Origin: Dyella sp. OK004
GTDB taxonomy: Bacteria; Pseudomonadota; Gammaproteobacteria; Xanthomonadales; Rhodanobacteraceae
NCBI RefSeq assembly: GCF_900114495.1
Contig: NZ_FOZI01000002.1
Span: forward strand, 620,001 to 684,000
Direction of reading: 5' to 3'
Length of the DNA: 64,000 nt
The translations under genes and the position numbers were made by a program. The notes below the pieces were generated by a model. The model saw only the letters and a program-made list of their open reading frames with translations. It searched no databases and was not told the origin of the DNA. Positions 20,354-28,743 of this stretch are shown piece after piece. The number at the start of each line of letters is the position of its first letter. Position 1 is the stretch's first letter.

Positions 20354-20401
20354 ATGAGCAACATGCATCGCTTCAAGGCGATGTGTTGTTGCTGTTGTTG
20401 A
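20354..20401 (+). CDS. Cysteine-run leader peptide 1 (15 residues)
   Basis: The mini-ORF encodes MSNMHRFKAMCCCCC followed directly by TGA. The five terminal cysteine codons are TGT TGT TGC TGT TGT, dominated by TGT although TGC would be expected in such GC-rich DNA. An inner ATG at 20363 is an alternative start; neither has a strong ribosome site. A perfect 7-bp hairpin GCGGACC/GGTCCGC follows at 20422-20440. The layout resembles amino-acid attenuator leader peptides, here for cysteine. Translation is not proven. Confidence 0.45.
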   Translation: MSNMHRFKAMCCCCC

Positions 20402-20421
20402 CCGTCGCCTGAGAAACCCAT

Positions 20422-20440
20422 GCGGACCGCTCCGGTCCGC
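20422..20440 (+). other. Hairpin between the two cysteine-rich mini-ORFs
   Basis: Perfect 7-bp stem GCGGACC/GGTCCGC with a 5-nt loop GCTCC, starting 21 nt after the stop of leader peptide 1. No T-run follows, so it is not a simple intrinsic terminator. It could be a pause or switch element in the leader. Confidence 0.45.
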
Positions 20441-20491
20441 GATCGACGAGCCAGGCCCTCTCTCGCGGGCCCGCGCACACTGGATATCACG

Positions 20492-20590
20492 ATGCTTTCC
20501 CTGCCCTCCCTCCATTCGCATAGCCGCCACGTCCACGCCGTCAACGGCGTGGACTGCTGTTGTCGCTGTCGAATGTGTCGCATCGGCTGA
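20492..20590 (+). CDS. Cysteine-rich leader peptide 2 (32 residues)
   Basis: The frame starts at ATG 20492 (MLSLPSLHSHSRHVHAVNGV) and ends DCCCRCRMCRIG before TGA. Five of the last eleven residues are Cys, mostly TGT codons, mixed with Arg. A GGAT motif sits about 8 nt before the start. A perfect 10-bp hairpin (20531-20554) covers the codons just before the Cys run, so a ribosome entering the run would open it. After the stop comes a strikingly C-rich, G-poor stretch leading to the receptor start at 20724. A regulatory peptide is my preferred reading; an internal GTG at 20549 is another start. Confidence 0.45.
   Translation: MLSLPSLHSHSRHVHAVNGVDCCCRCRMCRIG
20531..20554 (+). promoter_or_regulatory. 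Leader hairpin abutting the second cysteine run
   Basis: Perfect 10-bp stem GTCCACGCCG/CGGCGTGGAC with a TCAA loop. The right arm ACGGCGT (20544-20550) can instead pair with ACGCCGT at 20627-20633, giving two mutually exclusive folds. That is the kind of switch expected of an attenuator. The pairings are visible in the sequence; the switch function is inferred. Confidence 0.4.
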
Positions 20591-20690
20591 CCCCGCAGCC
20601 TTAGGCGTTACCCCGCGCCGCCTCTGACGCCGTCCCCACGGTGTTTCCCCAAGCAGCTCCCCCGCTGCATCCCCTGCGCTTTCCCACCCT
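20591..20690 (+). promoter_or_regulatory. C-rich, G-poor leader segment (possible Rho loading site)
   Basis: These 100 nt contain 51 C and 20 G by direct count, a C-over-G bubble typical of Rho-utilisation sites. It begins exactly after the stop of leader peptide 2 and ends shortly before the receptor start, so it would be exposed or covered depending on ribosome behaviour upstream. No intrinsic terminator with a T-run is present. Confidence 0.35.
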
Positions 20691-20723
20691 GGCGTCTTTG
20701 CCGGGAGGGACGCGTCTACCGGA

Positions 20724-23321
20724 ATGCCCATCGTCATGTTCAAGCCAAGCCTGCTCCCGCTCGCCATCGCCACCGTGCTGGCGGCCTCCGCACTTCACGC
20801 CGAAGACGCCGACAAGAAACCGACCCAGCTCGAGGCGGTCACCGTCACCGGCTCCAACATCAAGACCACCGACACCGAAGGTCCCAGCCCGGTGCAGGTG
20901 ATCAGCGCCGACCAGATCAAAGTCAGTGGCAAGACCACCCTACCCGATGTGCTGCGCTCGATCTCCGCCAATAGCGGCAACAGCGTCAACGAACAGCTCA
21001 CCGGCAGCTTCTCCGCCGGCACCGCGGGCATTTCGCTGCGCGGCCTGGGTCAGAAGAACACGCTGGTGCTGGTGGATGGTAAGCGGGTGGCGAACTACGC
21101 CACCGCCTATGAATTGCAGGACACCTTTGTCGATCTCAACGCACTGCCGCTCGCCGCCGTGGAGCGCATCGAGGTGTTGAAGGACGGCGCTTCCGCAGTG
21201 TACGGCTCCGATGCCATCGCTGGTGTGGTCAACATCATCCTCAAGCAGAACTACCAGGGCGCCGAAGCTGGCGTGAGCATCGGCGGCAGCACCGAAGGTA
21301 CGGGCCAAACCTCCAATAACTTCCACCTGCTGCTCGGCCATGGCGATGTGAAGAAGGACGGCTACAACGTGTTCTTTGCGCTCGACGGCACGCGCAGCAG
21401 TCAGTTGAATCAGGACGATGTGCGCTGGCTGCGCGACAACGATTTCCGCGACATGCCGGGCGGCCGCCTGAACTGGGTGCCGACCAACTACTACAACAAT
21501 GATCCCAACCAGGGTTTCGCTAACGCTGTCGGCCCGGTGCGTAAAGTGCCCTACGGTGCGATCACGCCTGGCAAGTCCGGCGACACCTGGGCCTACAACC
21601 CGGCGCAATACACCTCGCTGATTCCGGGCGTGGAGCGCTATCACGCGGTGCTGCGCGCCACGGTGAAACTCACCGACAACTTCGACGCCTACGGCGAAGC
21701 GATCTACAGCCGCAGCCACGCCGCCTTTGTGTTCAGTGCGCCGCTGGCCATCGGCAGCGGCCTGCGTGCGTGGGACAACGCCAACCAGAAACTGGTCAAT
21801 ATCGACACCACGCTGCCCGTGGGCAATCCGGCCAATCCCCACGGCGTGCCCGCACCGGTAAACACCAACCTGTGGGACGTGGGTCAGCGCAACAAGCGCG
21901 ACCGCACCATCTTCACCCGCTTCCTCGGCGGCGTGAAAGGACACACGGGCGGCTGGGATTGGGATGTTTCGGCGGAGCATTCGGAAAGCAGTCTGAAGGA
22001 GTACGTGACCAACTTCGGCAACCGCTATGCATTCCAGTCCCTGCTCGCCAGCGGAGGCTACGACTTCGCGGCGAACGGCAATCCGGCGGCGGCCACCGAT
22101 GCATTGCGACTCGCTACGACGCGTCCAGCGGTATCGCGGCTGACGGCGGTGAACGCTACCACCAGCACACAGCTATTCGATCTTCCGGCGGGCGCGGTGG
22201 GTTTCGCGGCGGGCTATGAGTTCCGCAACGAATCGATCAACTCACGCACCTCCGAAGCGGTACTGTCCGGCAGCGAACTGCGCCCGGCCATCGACATCAT
22301 CCGCGGCTCGCGCGATGTGCACGCCGGCTATGCCGAGTTCAATGTGCCGATTCTCAGCACGCTGGAAGCCGGCATTGCGGGACGGCTGGATCACTACAGC
22401 GATTTCGGCAATGCCTTTGCGCCGAAATTCAGCCTGCGCTACCAGCCGCTGGACTGGCTGCTGTTGCGCGGCTCGTACTCGCGCGGCTTCCGCGCGCCAT
22501 CGCTGCCGGAAATCACCCACAGCACCGCCGTGAGCTACAGCACCGTAGTCGATCCGTACGATCCGATCACGCCCGGCCAGCGACGCGGCTACACCGATGT
22601 GTTCGCCGCCAATCCCAAGCTGCGACCGGAACGTTCGGAGAACTACAACGCGGGATTCGTGATTTCGCCCAGCGCCGATACCAGCGTAGGCATCGACTAC
22701 TACCACATCGTGCAGCACGGCATCATCGGGCCTGATGACGATGCCACACTGGTACTGCGCAAGGACCCGCGCGTTCAGCGCGATGCGCAGGGACGCATCA
22801 GCATCATCACCAATCAGTACAAGAACCAGCAGAGCCTGACCACCGACGGCGTCGATATCGATGTCCGCCAGGCACTGCACACTTCGCGCTACGGCGACTT
22901 CATCCTCAACGGCAGCTGGACGCGCTTGCTCAAGTACAGCCAGCCGCTGGTGGCGGGCGACGCGCCGATCAACGGCGCAGGCACCAACATTTTCGGCTCA
23001 TTGCCGAAATGGCGCGGCACCACCGGCCTGACCTGGACTCTGGGCGACTTTGCAAGCACGCTGACCTGGTATTACGTGGGTGGCTACAAGCAGAACCCGG
23101 AGAACCGCCTGAGTGCGGCCTATCCGGAGCGGGTGAAAAACTGGAGCACCTTTGATCTGTCGGTGGCCTATACCGGTATCGCGCACACCACGCTCACGCT
23201 AGCGATACAGAACCTGCAGAACCGGCGCCCGCCATGGGATCCGTCCCACACCTACTACGACATCACCCAGGCTGATCCCCGCGGCCGCTACGCCTATGTC
23301 GGCGTGAACTACACCTTCTGA
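20724..23321 (+). CDS. TonB-dependent receptor A (cysteine-leader operon)
   Basis: An 865-residue outer-membrane receptor. The signal peptide is LLPLAIATVLAASALHA; next come LEAVTVTGSNIKTTDTEGPSPVQVIS (TonB-box/plug start), LRGLGQKNTLVLVDGKRVANY, IEVLKDGASAVYGSDAIAGVVNIIL and a barrel ending YAYVGVNYTF. This plug type occurs in the many Xanthomonadales receptors with unassigned ligands, including peptide and carbohydrate importers. An in-frame ATG at 20736 is a possible alternative start. A paralogous receptor follows 53 bp downstream and an M28 peptidase after that, which favours a peptide-scavenging role. The unusual leader upstream suggests control by cysteine. Confidence 0.88.
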   Translation: MPIVMFKPSLLPLAIATVLAASALHAEDADKKPTQLEAVTVTGSNIKTTDTEGPSPVQVISADQIKVSGKTTLPDVLRSISANSGNSVNEQLTGSFSAGTAGISLRGLGQKNTLVLVDGKRVANYATAYELQDTFVDLNALPLAAVERIEVLKDGASAVYGSDAIAGVVNIILKQNYQGAEAGVSIGGSTEGTGQTSNNFHLLLGHGDVKKDGYNVFFALDGTRSSQLNQDDVRWLRDNDFRDMPGGRLNWVPTNYYNNDPNQGFANAVGPVRKVPYGAITPGKSGDTWAYNPAQYTSLIPGVERYHAVLRATVKLTDNFDAYGEAIYSRSHAAFVFSAPLAIGSGLRAWDNANQKLVNIDTTLPVGNPANPHGVPAPVNTNLWDVGQRNKRDRTIFTRFLGGVKGHTGGWDWDVSAEHSESSLKEYVTNFGNRYAFQSLLASGGYDFAANGNPAAATDALRLATTRPAVSRLTAVNATTSTQLFDLPAGAVGFAAGYEFRNESINSRTSEAVLSGSELRPAIDIIRGSRDVHAGYAEFNVPILSTLEAGIAGRLDHYSDFGNAFAPKFSLRYQPLDWLLLRGSYSRGFRAPSLPEITHSTAVSYSTVVDPYDPITPGQRRGYTDVFAANPKLRPERSENYNAGFVISPSADTSVGIDYYHIVQHGIIGPDDDATLVLRKDPRVQRDAQGRISIITNQYKNQQSLTTDGVDIDVRQALHTSRYGDFILNGSWTRLLKYSQPLVAGDAPINGAGTNIFGSLPKWRGTTGLTWTLGDFASTLTWYYVGGYKQNPENRLSAAYPERVKNWSTFDLSVAYTGIAHTTLTLAIQNLQNRRPPWDPSHTYYDITQADPRGRYAYVGVNYTF

Positions 23322-23374
23322 TCCACCGGCACGGATCGCGAGACCCGCCCGCCACCCCACACCGGAACTCATCC

Positions 23375-26140
23375 ATGGAACATCGATCCGCATCGCGCGG
23401 CGGCACCCTGCTGCGCACATCACTCTGGCTCGGCCTGTTCGCCACGCTCGGAAGTCACGCCGCCGACACCAAGAACAGCAAGACGCTGGAACAGGTCACC
23501 GTCACCGGCTCGCGCATTCCGCGTGTCGACGTCGAAGGCCCGACACCGGTCATCACCATCAGTGCATCGGATATCGAGGCACGTGGTTTTCGCAGCATGT
23601 ACGACGCGCTCAATGCGCTCACGCAGAACACTGGCATGACCCAGGGCGAAGACTTCGGCAACACCTTCACGCCTGCCGCCAACACCATCAATCTGCGCGG
23701 ACTCGGCCCCAATCACACGCTAGTGCTGGTCAACGGTCGCCGCGTCGCAGACTACCCGGTGGCTTACGACGGCTCGGTGAATTTCGTGAACCTGGCCAAC
23801 ATCCCCGCCGTGATGATCGACCGCATTGAAGTACTGACCGGCGGTGCATCGGCGGTGTATGGCTCGGACGCCATCGCCGGCGTGGTCAATGTGATCCTCA
23901 AGAAGAAGGCCAAGGGCGTGGACGTGGATCTGCGCGTTGGCAGCACACAAGGCGGTGGCGGCTCCAACCAGCGCCTGCAGATTGGCGGCGGACATAGCTG
24001 GGGCAAGCTGGATGCGGTGTTCGGCGTAGAGCTTACGCATCGCGAGCCCATCTGGGGCACGGACCGGAGCTTTATGGATTCGCTCGCGCGCGATCCCAGC
24101 CTCAACGGCCGGTCCACGCAACCAACCGCTGTGTTCTATCGGCGCGACATGAACACGGGCAAGTACATCGACCCGGGTGCATCGACCTGCGATGGGCTGA
24201 GCAATCTTTATAGCGGCACTGTGCGCCGCGCCTACAACCCGCGCCTCGGCTATTACTGCGGCAGCGACCGCGCACCACCGACGTTCTGGACGGTGCAGAC
24301 GCAGCAGCGCAATGTCAACGCTTACACCGGCCTGCACTACAAGCTCAACGATGACACCGAACTGTTCGGTGATTTCATGCTGGGCGTGGACAAGATCCGC
24401 AATACCACGCGCGCACCGAGCTGGACGTCGCTGGCGGCGAGCAACAGCTATTTCATCAACGGCACCACCGGCAACCCGGAGCGCTGGTACCGGCGGTTGT
24501 CACCGGAGGAAATCGGCGGCCGTACGCAGGCCGGTACGCGCTTCTTCGAACGCTCGTGGAACGCCACCGTCGGCGCGCGCGGCACGATCGGCGATGGCTG
24601 GCAGTACGAGGCCGCGTATAACCGCTCCGAGTACGACAACACCACCACGCGACGCGCCTTCCTCAGCGGTCTGGACGAATATTTCCTCGGGCCACGCACC
24701 GGCACCGCCAACGGCGTGGCCGTCTATACGCCCGACGCGACCCGACTCTATCAGCCGCTCAATCCAGCCAGCTGGGACCAGTTGACCGACACTTATGCCA
24801 GTCACAACAGTGCATGGGTGCAGACGCTGAGCCTGAGCGCCAATCACAGCGATCTGTTTGCGTTGCCGGGGGGCTCGGCGGGATTCGCCGGTGTGATCGA
24901 GGCCGGCAGCCAGGGCTATCGCAACACGCCGGATGCGCGTCTGGCGCAAGGGGTGTTCTGGAACAACAGCGGCAGCCTGCCTTCCAGCGGCAAGCGTGAT
25001 CGCTACGCCATCGGCGCCGAGCTGAGTCTGCCCTTGCAGAACAAGTTGATTGCCACCCTGGCCGGACGCTACGACAGCTACAGCTACGCAGGGCGCCGCG
25101 ACCACAAGGCCACCTGGAGCGCGGGCCTGGAATATCGTCCGATCGACTCGCTGCTGTTGCGCGGCAACTATGCCACCAGCTTCCGCGCGCCGGACATGAA
25201 CTACATCTTCGCCAGCGCCACCAACGGCTACATCCCGGGGCTGACTGACTACTGCCGCTGCCGTGTGGCCGGCCAAGCCTTTGGCAACTGCGACTTCGCC
25301 AATCAGAGCATCAACTACACCAGCTATGGCAGCAACAAACTGAAGGCAGAGAATGGCCGCTCCTATAGTTACGGCGTGGTTTGGTCGCCGAGCCAGCAGC
25401 TGGATGTTTCGGTGGACTACTACAACGTGCGCATCGACAACGAGGTGACCAACCTCAGCGCCGATGGTGTGCTGCGCGACGAAGCCGATTGCCGCCTTGG
25501 TCGGACGCAGGCGGGACAAGCCGTGGACATCACTTCACCGCAATGCCAGGCCACGCTTGCACGGGTACAACGCAATGCGGCAAACGCGGTCGATCCGCTC
25601 ACCGCCACGCGCATCTACGTCAACCCGATCAACGCGGCCACCGAACGCACCAGCGGCATCGATGCCAGCGGCAATCTGCGCTGGGACATGCAACGGGCCG
25701 GCGATTTCGCGCTGCGCCTGAATTACACGCTGGTGCTTACCCACGAGTACCAGCAATTCCCGGGTGGTGTGGTGCTGAACCTGCGCGACGGTGCTGGCCA
25801 GAGCGATTCGGGCAGCACCTTCGAGTGGCGCAGCAAGATCAACGGCAGCCTGAGCTGGCACTACCGCGACGTCACCACCACGCTGTATGGCATCCGCTAC
25901 GGCAGCCTGATGAATGCCGACCAGAGTGGACGCATCGCGCCCTACTTCCGCTACAACGCTAGCGTGGCATGGCGCATCAATGACCGCGCCAGTGTGTCGC
26001 TGATCGTCAACAACCTTCTGGATAAGGCGCCGCCGCGCGACCGTACCGGCAGTGGCTGGCCGTTCTATCCGGTCGGCAACTACGACCCGTATGGGCGCCA
26101 ATGGTGGATCGAAGCGAGCTATCACTTCGGCGCACATTGA
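23375..26140 (+). CDS. TonB-dependent receptor B
   Basis: A 921-residue outer-membrane receptor related to the preceding one. The signal peptide is followed by LEQVTVTGSRIPRVDVEGPTPV, LRGLGPNHTLVLVNGRRVADY and IEVLTGGASAVYGSDAIAGVVNVIL. Barrel strands run to WIEASYHFGAH; the chain ends three residues after the usual terminal Phe. Two close cysteine groups occur (STCDG...YYCGS, and DYCRCRVAGQAFGNCDF around residue 630), which may form disulfides in extracellular loops. The 53-bp gap to receptor A and same direction suggest one transcript. Ligand unknown; peptide import is suggested by the M28 peptidase downstream. Confidence 0.88.
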   Translation: MEHRSASRGGTLLRTSLWLGLFATLGSHAADTKNSKTLEQVTVTGSRIPRVDVEGPTPVITISASDIEARGFRSMYDALNALTQNTGMTQGEDFGNTFTPAANTINLRGLGPNHTLVLVNGRRVADYPVAYDGSVNFVNLANIPAVMIDRIEVLTGGASAVYGSDAIAGVVNVILKKKAKGVDVDLRVGSTQGGGGSNQRLQIGGGHSWGKLDAVFGVELTHREPIWGTDRSFMDSLARDPSLNGRSTQPTAVFYRRDMNTGKYIDPGASTCDGLSNLYSGTVRRAYNPRLGYYCGSDRAPPTFWTVQTQQRNVNAYTGLHYKLNDDTELFGDFMLGVDKIRNTTRAPSWTSLAASNSYFINGTTGNPERWYRRLSPEEIGGRTQAGTRFFERSWNATVGARGTIGDGWQYEAAYNRSEYDNTTTRRAFLSGLDEYFLGPRTGTANGVAVYTPDATRLYQPLNPASWDQLTDTYASHNSAWVQTLSLSANHSDLFALPGGSAGFAGVIEAGSQGYRNTPDARLAQGVFWNNSGSLPSSGKRDRYAIGAELSLPLQNKLIATLAGRYDSYSYAGRRDHKATWSAGLEYRPIDSLLLRGNYATSFRAPDMNYIFASATNGYIPGLTDYCRCRVAGQAFGNCDFANQSINYTSYGSNKLKAENGRSYSYGVVWSPSQQLDVSVDYYNVRIDNEVTNLSADGVLRDEADCRLGRTQAGQAVDITSPQCQATLARVQRNAANAVDPLTATRIYVNPINAATERTSGIDASGNLRWDMQRAGDFALRLNYTLVLTHEYQQFPGGVVLNLRDGAGQSDSGSTFEWRSKINGSLSWHYRDVTTTLYGIRYGSLMNADQSGRIAPYFRYNASVAWRINDRASVSLIVNNLLDKAPPRDRTGSGWPFYPVGNYDPYGRQWWIEASYHFGAH

Positions 26141-26158
26141 ATCCCTACGCAGGCGCAT

Positions 26159-26210
26159 GTCTTCGCCGGCTGACACCGCAGAAACTTGCGCGTTTCCAGC
26201 CGGCGAAGAC
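26159..26210 (+). other. Strong hairpin between receptor B and the peptidase
   Basis: Perfect 14-bp inverted repeat (26159-26172 with 26197-26210; right arm CAGCCGGCGAAGAC) enclosing a 24-nt loop that itself holds GAAAC/GTTTC. No T-run follows. It probably protects the upstream mRNA end or tunes expression between receptor and peptidase genes rather than terminating fully. Confidence 0.5.
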
Positions 26211-26254
26211 GCGGTTACATTCCGCCTCCAGCCCAGCTGTAGCGGGAATGCGGA

Positions 26255-27910
26255 ATGCGCCGGTTTTTGTCGATCATCGTCATGTGTGTCGTGCTGGCCG
26301 CGTGCCAGCACCACCAGGCCAATTCGCGCGACGGCGACAACTCCGCATCCGCTCATTTCTCGCCCGGCATCATGCCGGCCGATCTGGCCGCCCATATCAA
26401 GGTGCTGACCTCGCCCGGCTATCGCGATCGCTCGCCCGGCAGCGAAGGCGAACGCCGCACCGTGACGTATCTGATCGAGCAGTTCCAGCGTATCGGCCTG
26501 CAACCCGCCAATAGCGGCAACTGGGTCCAGTACGTGCCGTATGTCGCCAGTACCGTGCAGCACCCGCAGCAGGTAAAGCTCGCCATCGCCGGCGGCAAGG
26601 CGCTGCTCGAGTTCGCGTTCGGCGACGAGATGGTGGTGAACTCGCCCGCCAACCAGGAACACGCCGCCCTCCACGATTCGCCCATTGTCTTCGTCGGCTA
26701 CGGCGTCGATGCGCCCGAGCAGCAGTGGAACGATTACGCCGGTGTCGACCTCAAGGGCAAGACGGTGGTGGTGCTGTCCAACGATCCCGGCTGGGGTAGC
26801 CAGGACCCGCAGCTGTTCAAGGGCCGCACGCCGACCAACTACGGCCGCTGGACCTACAAGGTCGAGCAGGCCGCATTGCATGGTGCGGCTGCGGCCTTCG
26901 TGGTGCACGACGCAGCCGCTTCGGGCTATGCCTGGCACAAGGTAAAGGACCGCTGGGGCGGCGCCTGGTACAACCCTCCGGGCCGGGCCGGGCAGTCGCC
27001 CAGCCTTCCCATCGCCGGGTGGCTGACAACTGAAGCCGCACGCAAGCTGTTCGCCAGTGCCGGGGCGGATTTCGATGCGCTGGCTAAGGCCGCGTATCAG
27101 CGTGGCTTCAAACCGGTAGCGCTCGACGCCACCGCCAGCGTCGCCATCAACAGCAGCGTGGTGCACGGCCAGTCGCAGAACGTGATCGCCAAGATGCCGG
27201 GAAGCAAACACGACGACGAGGCGGTGATCTACTCGACGCACTGGGATCAACCGGAGGAGCAGGACAGCCAGGCTGTGCATAGCCTGGTCGACAGCGCCGC
27301 CGGCCTCGCCGGGCTGCTCGAAATGGCGGAGGCGTTCGCGCACCGCGCACCCAAGCCGCATCGCAGCGTGCTGTTCCTGGCGCTGACCATGGAGGAGTCG
27401 GGCCTGCTCGGCTCGCACTACTACGTCGAACATCCTGTGGTGGCGCTGGATCGCACTGTCGCCGACATCAATATGGATGCCTTGCCGGAACTCGGGCCCA
27501 GCCACGATGTAGCAGTGGTGGGCTATGGGCAATCGCAACTGGACGACTATCTTGCCGACGCAGTACGCGCGCAGCACCGCAACGTGACGCCGGACGATGC
27601 CGAGATCCAGGGCCTGTTCTACCGCTCCGACCAACTCAGCTTTGCGAGCCACGGCGTGCCGGTGCTGTATGCGCGTTCGGGCTTGAACCTGGTGACTGGC
27701 GGCCTCGCGTTGGGTCGCAAGCGCTTTGGCGAATACCTCGGCCTTAGCGACAACCCGCCAGCGTCCGCCAGCGATCCACAGTGGGACTTGCGCGGCGTGG
27801 CGGAAGACCTGCGCGCACTGTTCATGGTCGGCGGCAAGTTGTCGATGGAGACGCCCTATCCACAGTGGAAGCCGGAGGCGAATTTCCAGCGGCCGGCGAG
27901 CATGCGTTAG
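26255..27910 (+). CDS. M28 family metallopeptidase lipoprotein with PA-type insert
   Basis: A 551-residue predicted lipoprotein; lipobox LAAC puts the lipidated Cys at 17. Residues 140-290 look like a protease-associated insert (VFVGYGVDAPEQQWNDYAGVDLKGKTVVV). The peptidase core shows H329 in STHWD, D346 in SLVDSAAG, E380-E381 in MEESGLLGS and D408 in ADINMDAL. The usual last zinc His in the SDHxxF motif is Gln460 here (RSDQLSFASHGVP). M28 enzymes are mostly aminopeptidases using two zinc ions, so one site may be altered. It follows the two receptors and could trim peptides in the periplasm for uptake. Confidence 0.88.
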   Translation: MRRFLSIIVMCVVLAACQHHQANSRDGDNSASAHFSPGIMPADLAAHIKVLTSPGYRDRSPGSEGERRTVTYLIEQFQRIGLQPANSGNWVQYVPYVASTVQHPQQVKLAIAGGKALLEFAFGDEMVVNSPANQEHAALHDSPIVFVGYGVDAPEQQWNDYAGVDLKGKTVVVLSNDPGWGSQDPQLFKGRTPTNYGRWTYKVEQAALHGAAAAFVVHDAAASGYAWHKVKDRWGGAWYNPPGRAGQSPSLPIAGWLTTEAARKLFASAGADFDALAKAAYQRGFKPVALDATASVAINSSVVHGQSQNVIAKMPGSKHDDEAVIYSTHWDQPEEQDSQAVHSLVDSAAGLAGLLEMAEAFAHRAPKPHRSVLFLALTMEESGLLGSHYYVEHPVVALDRTVADINMDALPELGPSHDVAVVGYGQSQLDDYLADAVRAQHRNVTPDDAEIQGLFYRSDQLSFASHGVPVLYARSGLNLVTGGLALGRKRFGEYLGLSDNPPASASDPQWDLRGVAEDLRALFMVGGKLSMETPYPQWKPEANFQRPASMR

Positions 27911-28014
27911 CCGCGACACTTCCACTGCTTTAATTTCATGCTGAGCAAGCCGTCACGCGCATCCAAGGCGCAGCGTGGCAGGCTGATCCTGCGCCTTCCT
28001 CGCTGCCGACCTTC

Positions 28015-28668
28015 ATGACCGACACGCCGCGTAACGTCCTGCTCGCCGGAGCCACCGGCCTTACCGGCGGCTTTGTGTTGCGCGAAGTACTCGCCGATCC
28101 GGCGGTCGCGCGCGTTCTCGCGCCGACACGCCGGCCCTTGCCCGCGCACCCGCGGCTGGACAATCCGGTAGGCATGCTGCATCGCCTGCTGCCGCAACTG
28201 CAGGCGCCGATAGAGGTGGCCATCTGCTGCCTGGGCACCACCATCCGCCACGCCGGTTCGCGCGAGGCATTCCGCATGGCCGATTACGACCTGCCACTGG
28301 CGGTGGGACAGAAGGCGCGCAAGCTCGGCGCGCGGCATTACCTGGTGATCAGTTCGCTCGGTGCGAATGCGTCATCGCGCGCCTTCTACAACCAGGTCAA
28401 GGGCGAACTGGAGTTGTCGCTCGGCAAACAGGGCTGGCCGCAATTGACCATCGTGCGTCCTTCGCTGCTGCTGGGGCCGCGCAAGGAATTCCGCCTGGCT
28501 GAAAGACTGGCCGCGCCGTTCGCCACACTCTTACCCGGCCGCTGGCGCGGTATCCAGGCAGAAACGGTCGCCCGCGCGCTGTGGCGGCTCGCTTGCACGC
28601 CGGGCGAAGGCATACGCGTCGTCGAGTCGGATGAGTTGCGCCAGGTCGGCGACGCACCGAAAGGCTAA
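28015..28668 (+). CDS. Atypical SDR / NAD(P)H-binding oxidoreductase
   Basis: A 217-residue cytoplasmic protein with a Rossmann start [20 protein letters not shown] (GxTGxxG) and [25 protein letters not shown]. The Tyr and Lys of the latter correspond to the YxxxK of short-chain dehydrogenases (here YNQVK). [12 protein letters not shown] is the usual substrate-side motif. It resembles the TIP30/HTATIP2-like atypical SDR group common in proteobacteria, whose substrates are unknown. It starts about 104 bp after the peptidase gene and converges on the NlpC gene. Confidence 0.8.
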   Translation: MTDTPRNVLLAGATGLTGGFVLREVLADPAVARVLAPTRRPLPAHPRLDNPVGMLHRLLPQLQAPIEVAICCLGTTIRHAGSREAFRMADYDLPLAVGQKARKLGARHYLVISSLGANASSRAFYNQVKGELELSLGKQGWPQLTIVRPSLLLGPRKEFRLAERLAAPFATLLPGRWRGIQAETVARALWRLACTPGEGIRVVESDELRQVGDAPKG

Positions 28669-28692
28669 TGCGTCCTGGCAAACCGCGCGCAT

Positions 28693-28718
28693 AAAAAAGG
28701 CCGCCCTTGGGCGGCCTT
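28693..28718 (-). terminator. Intrinsic terminator of the NlpC/P60 gene
   Basis: GC-rich stem AAGGCCGCCC/GGGCGGCCTT. On the minus strand the hairpin is followed by a run of six T, a typical Rho-independent terminator 26 bp after the stop of the leftward NlpC/P60 gene. It may also end the converging SDR transcript less efficiently. Confidence 0.8.
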
Positions 28719-28743
28719 GGACTGCGGAAAAACGAAGAAGGAC

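Noticed and set aside
20189-20773. A 194-codon minus-strand frame across the receptor leader
   Set aside because: Antisense to the cysteine-rich leader and the receptor start, with no recognisable motif; the leader reading explains the region better.
25535-27925. A 796-codon open frame antisense to receptor B and the M28 peptidase
   Set aside because: Shadow of two well-supported genes; it spans a gene boundary and shows no domain features.
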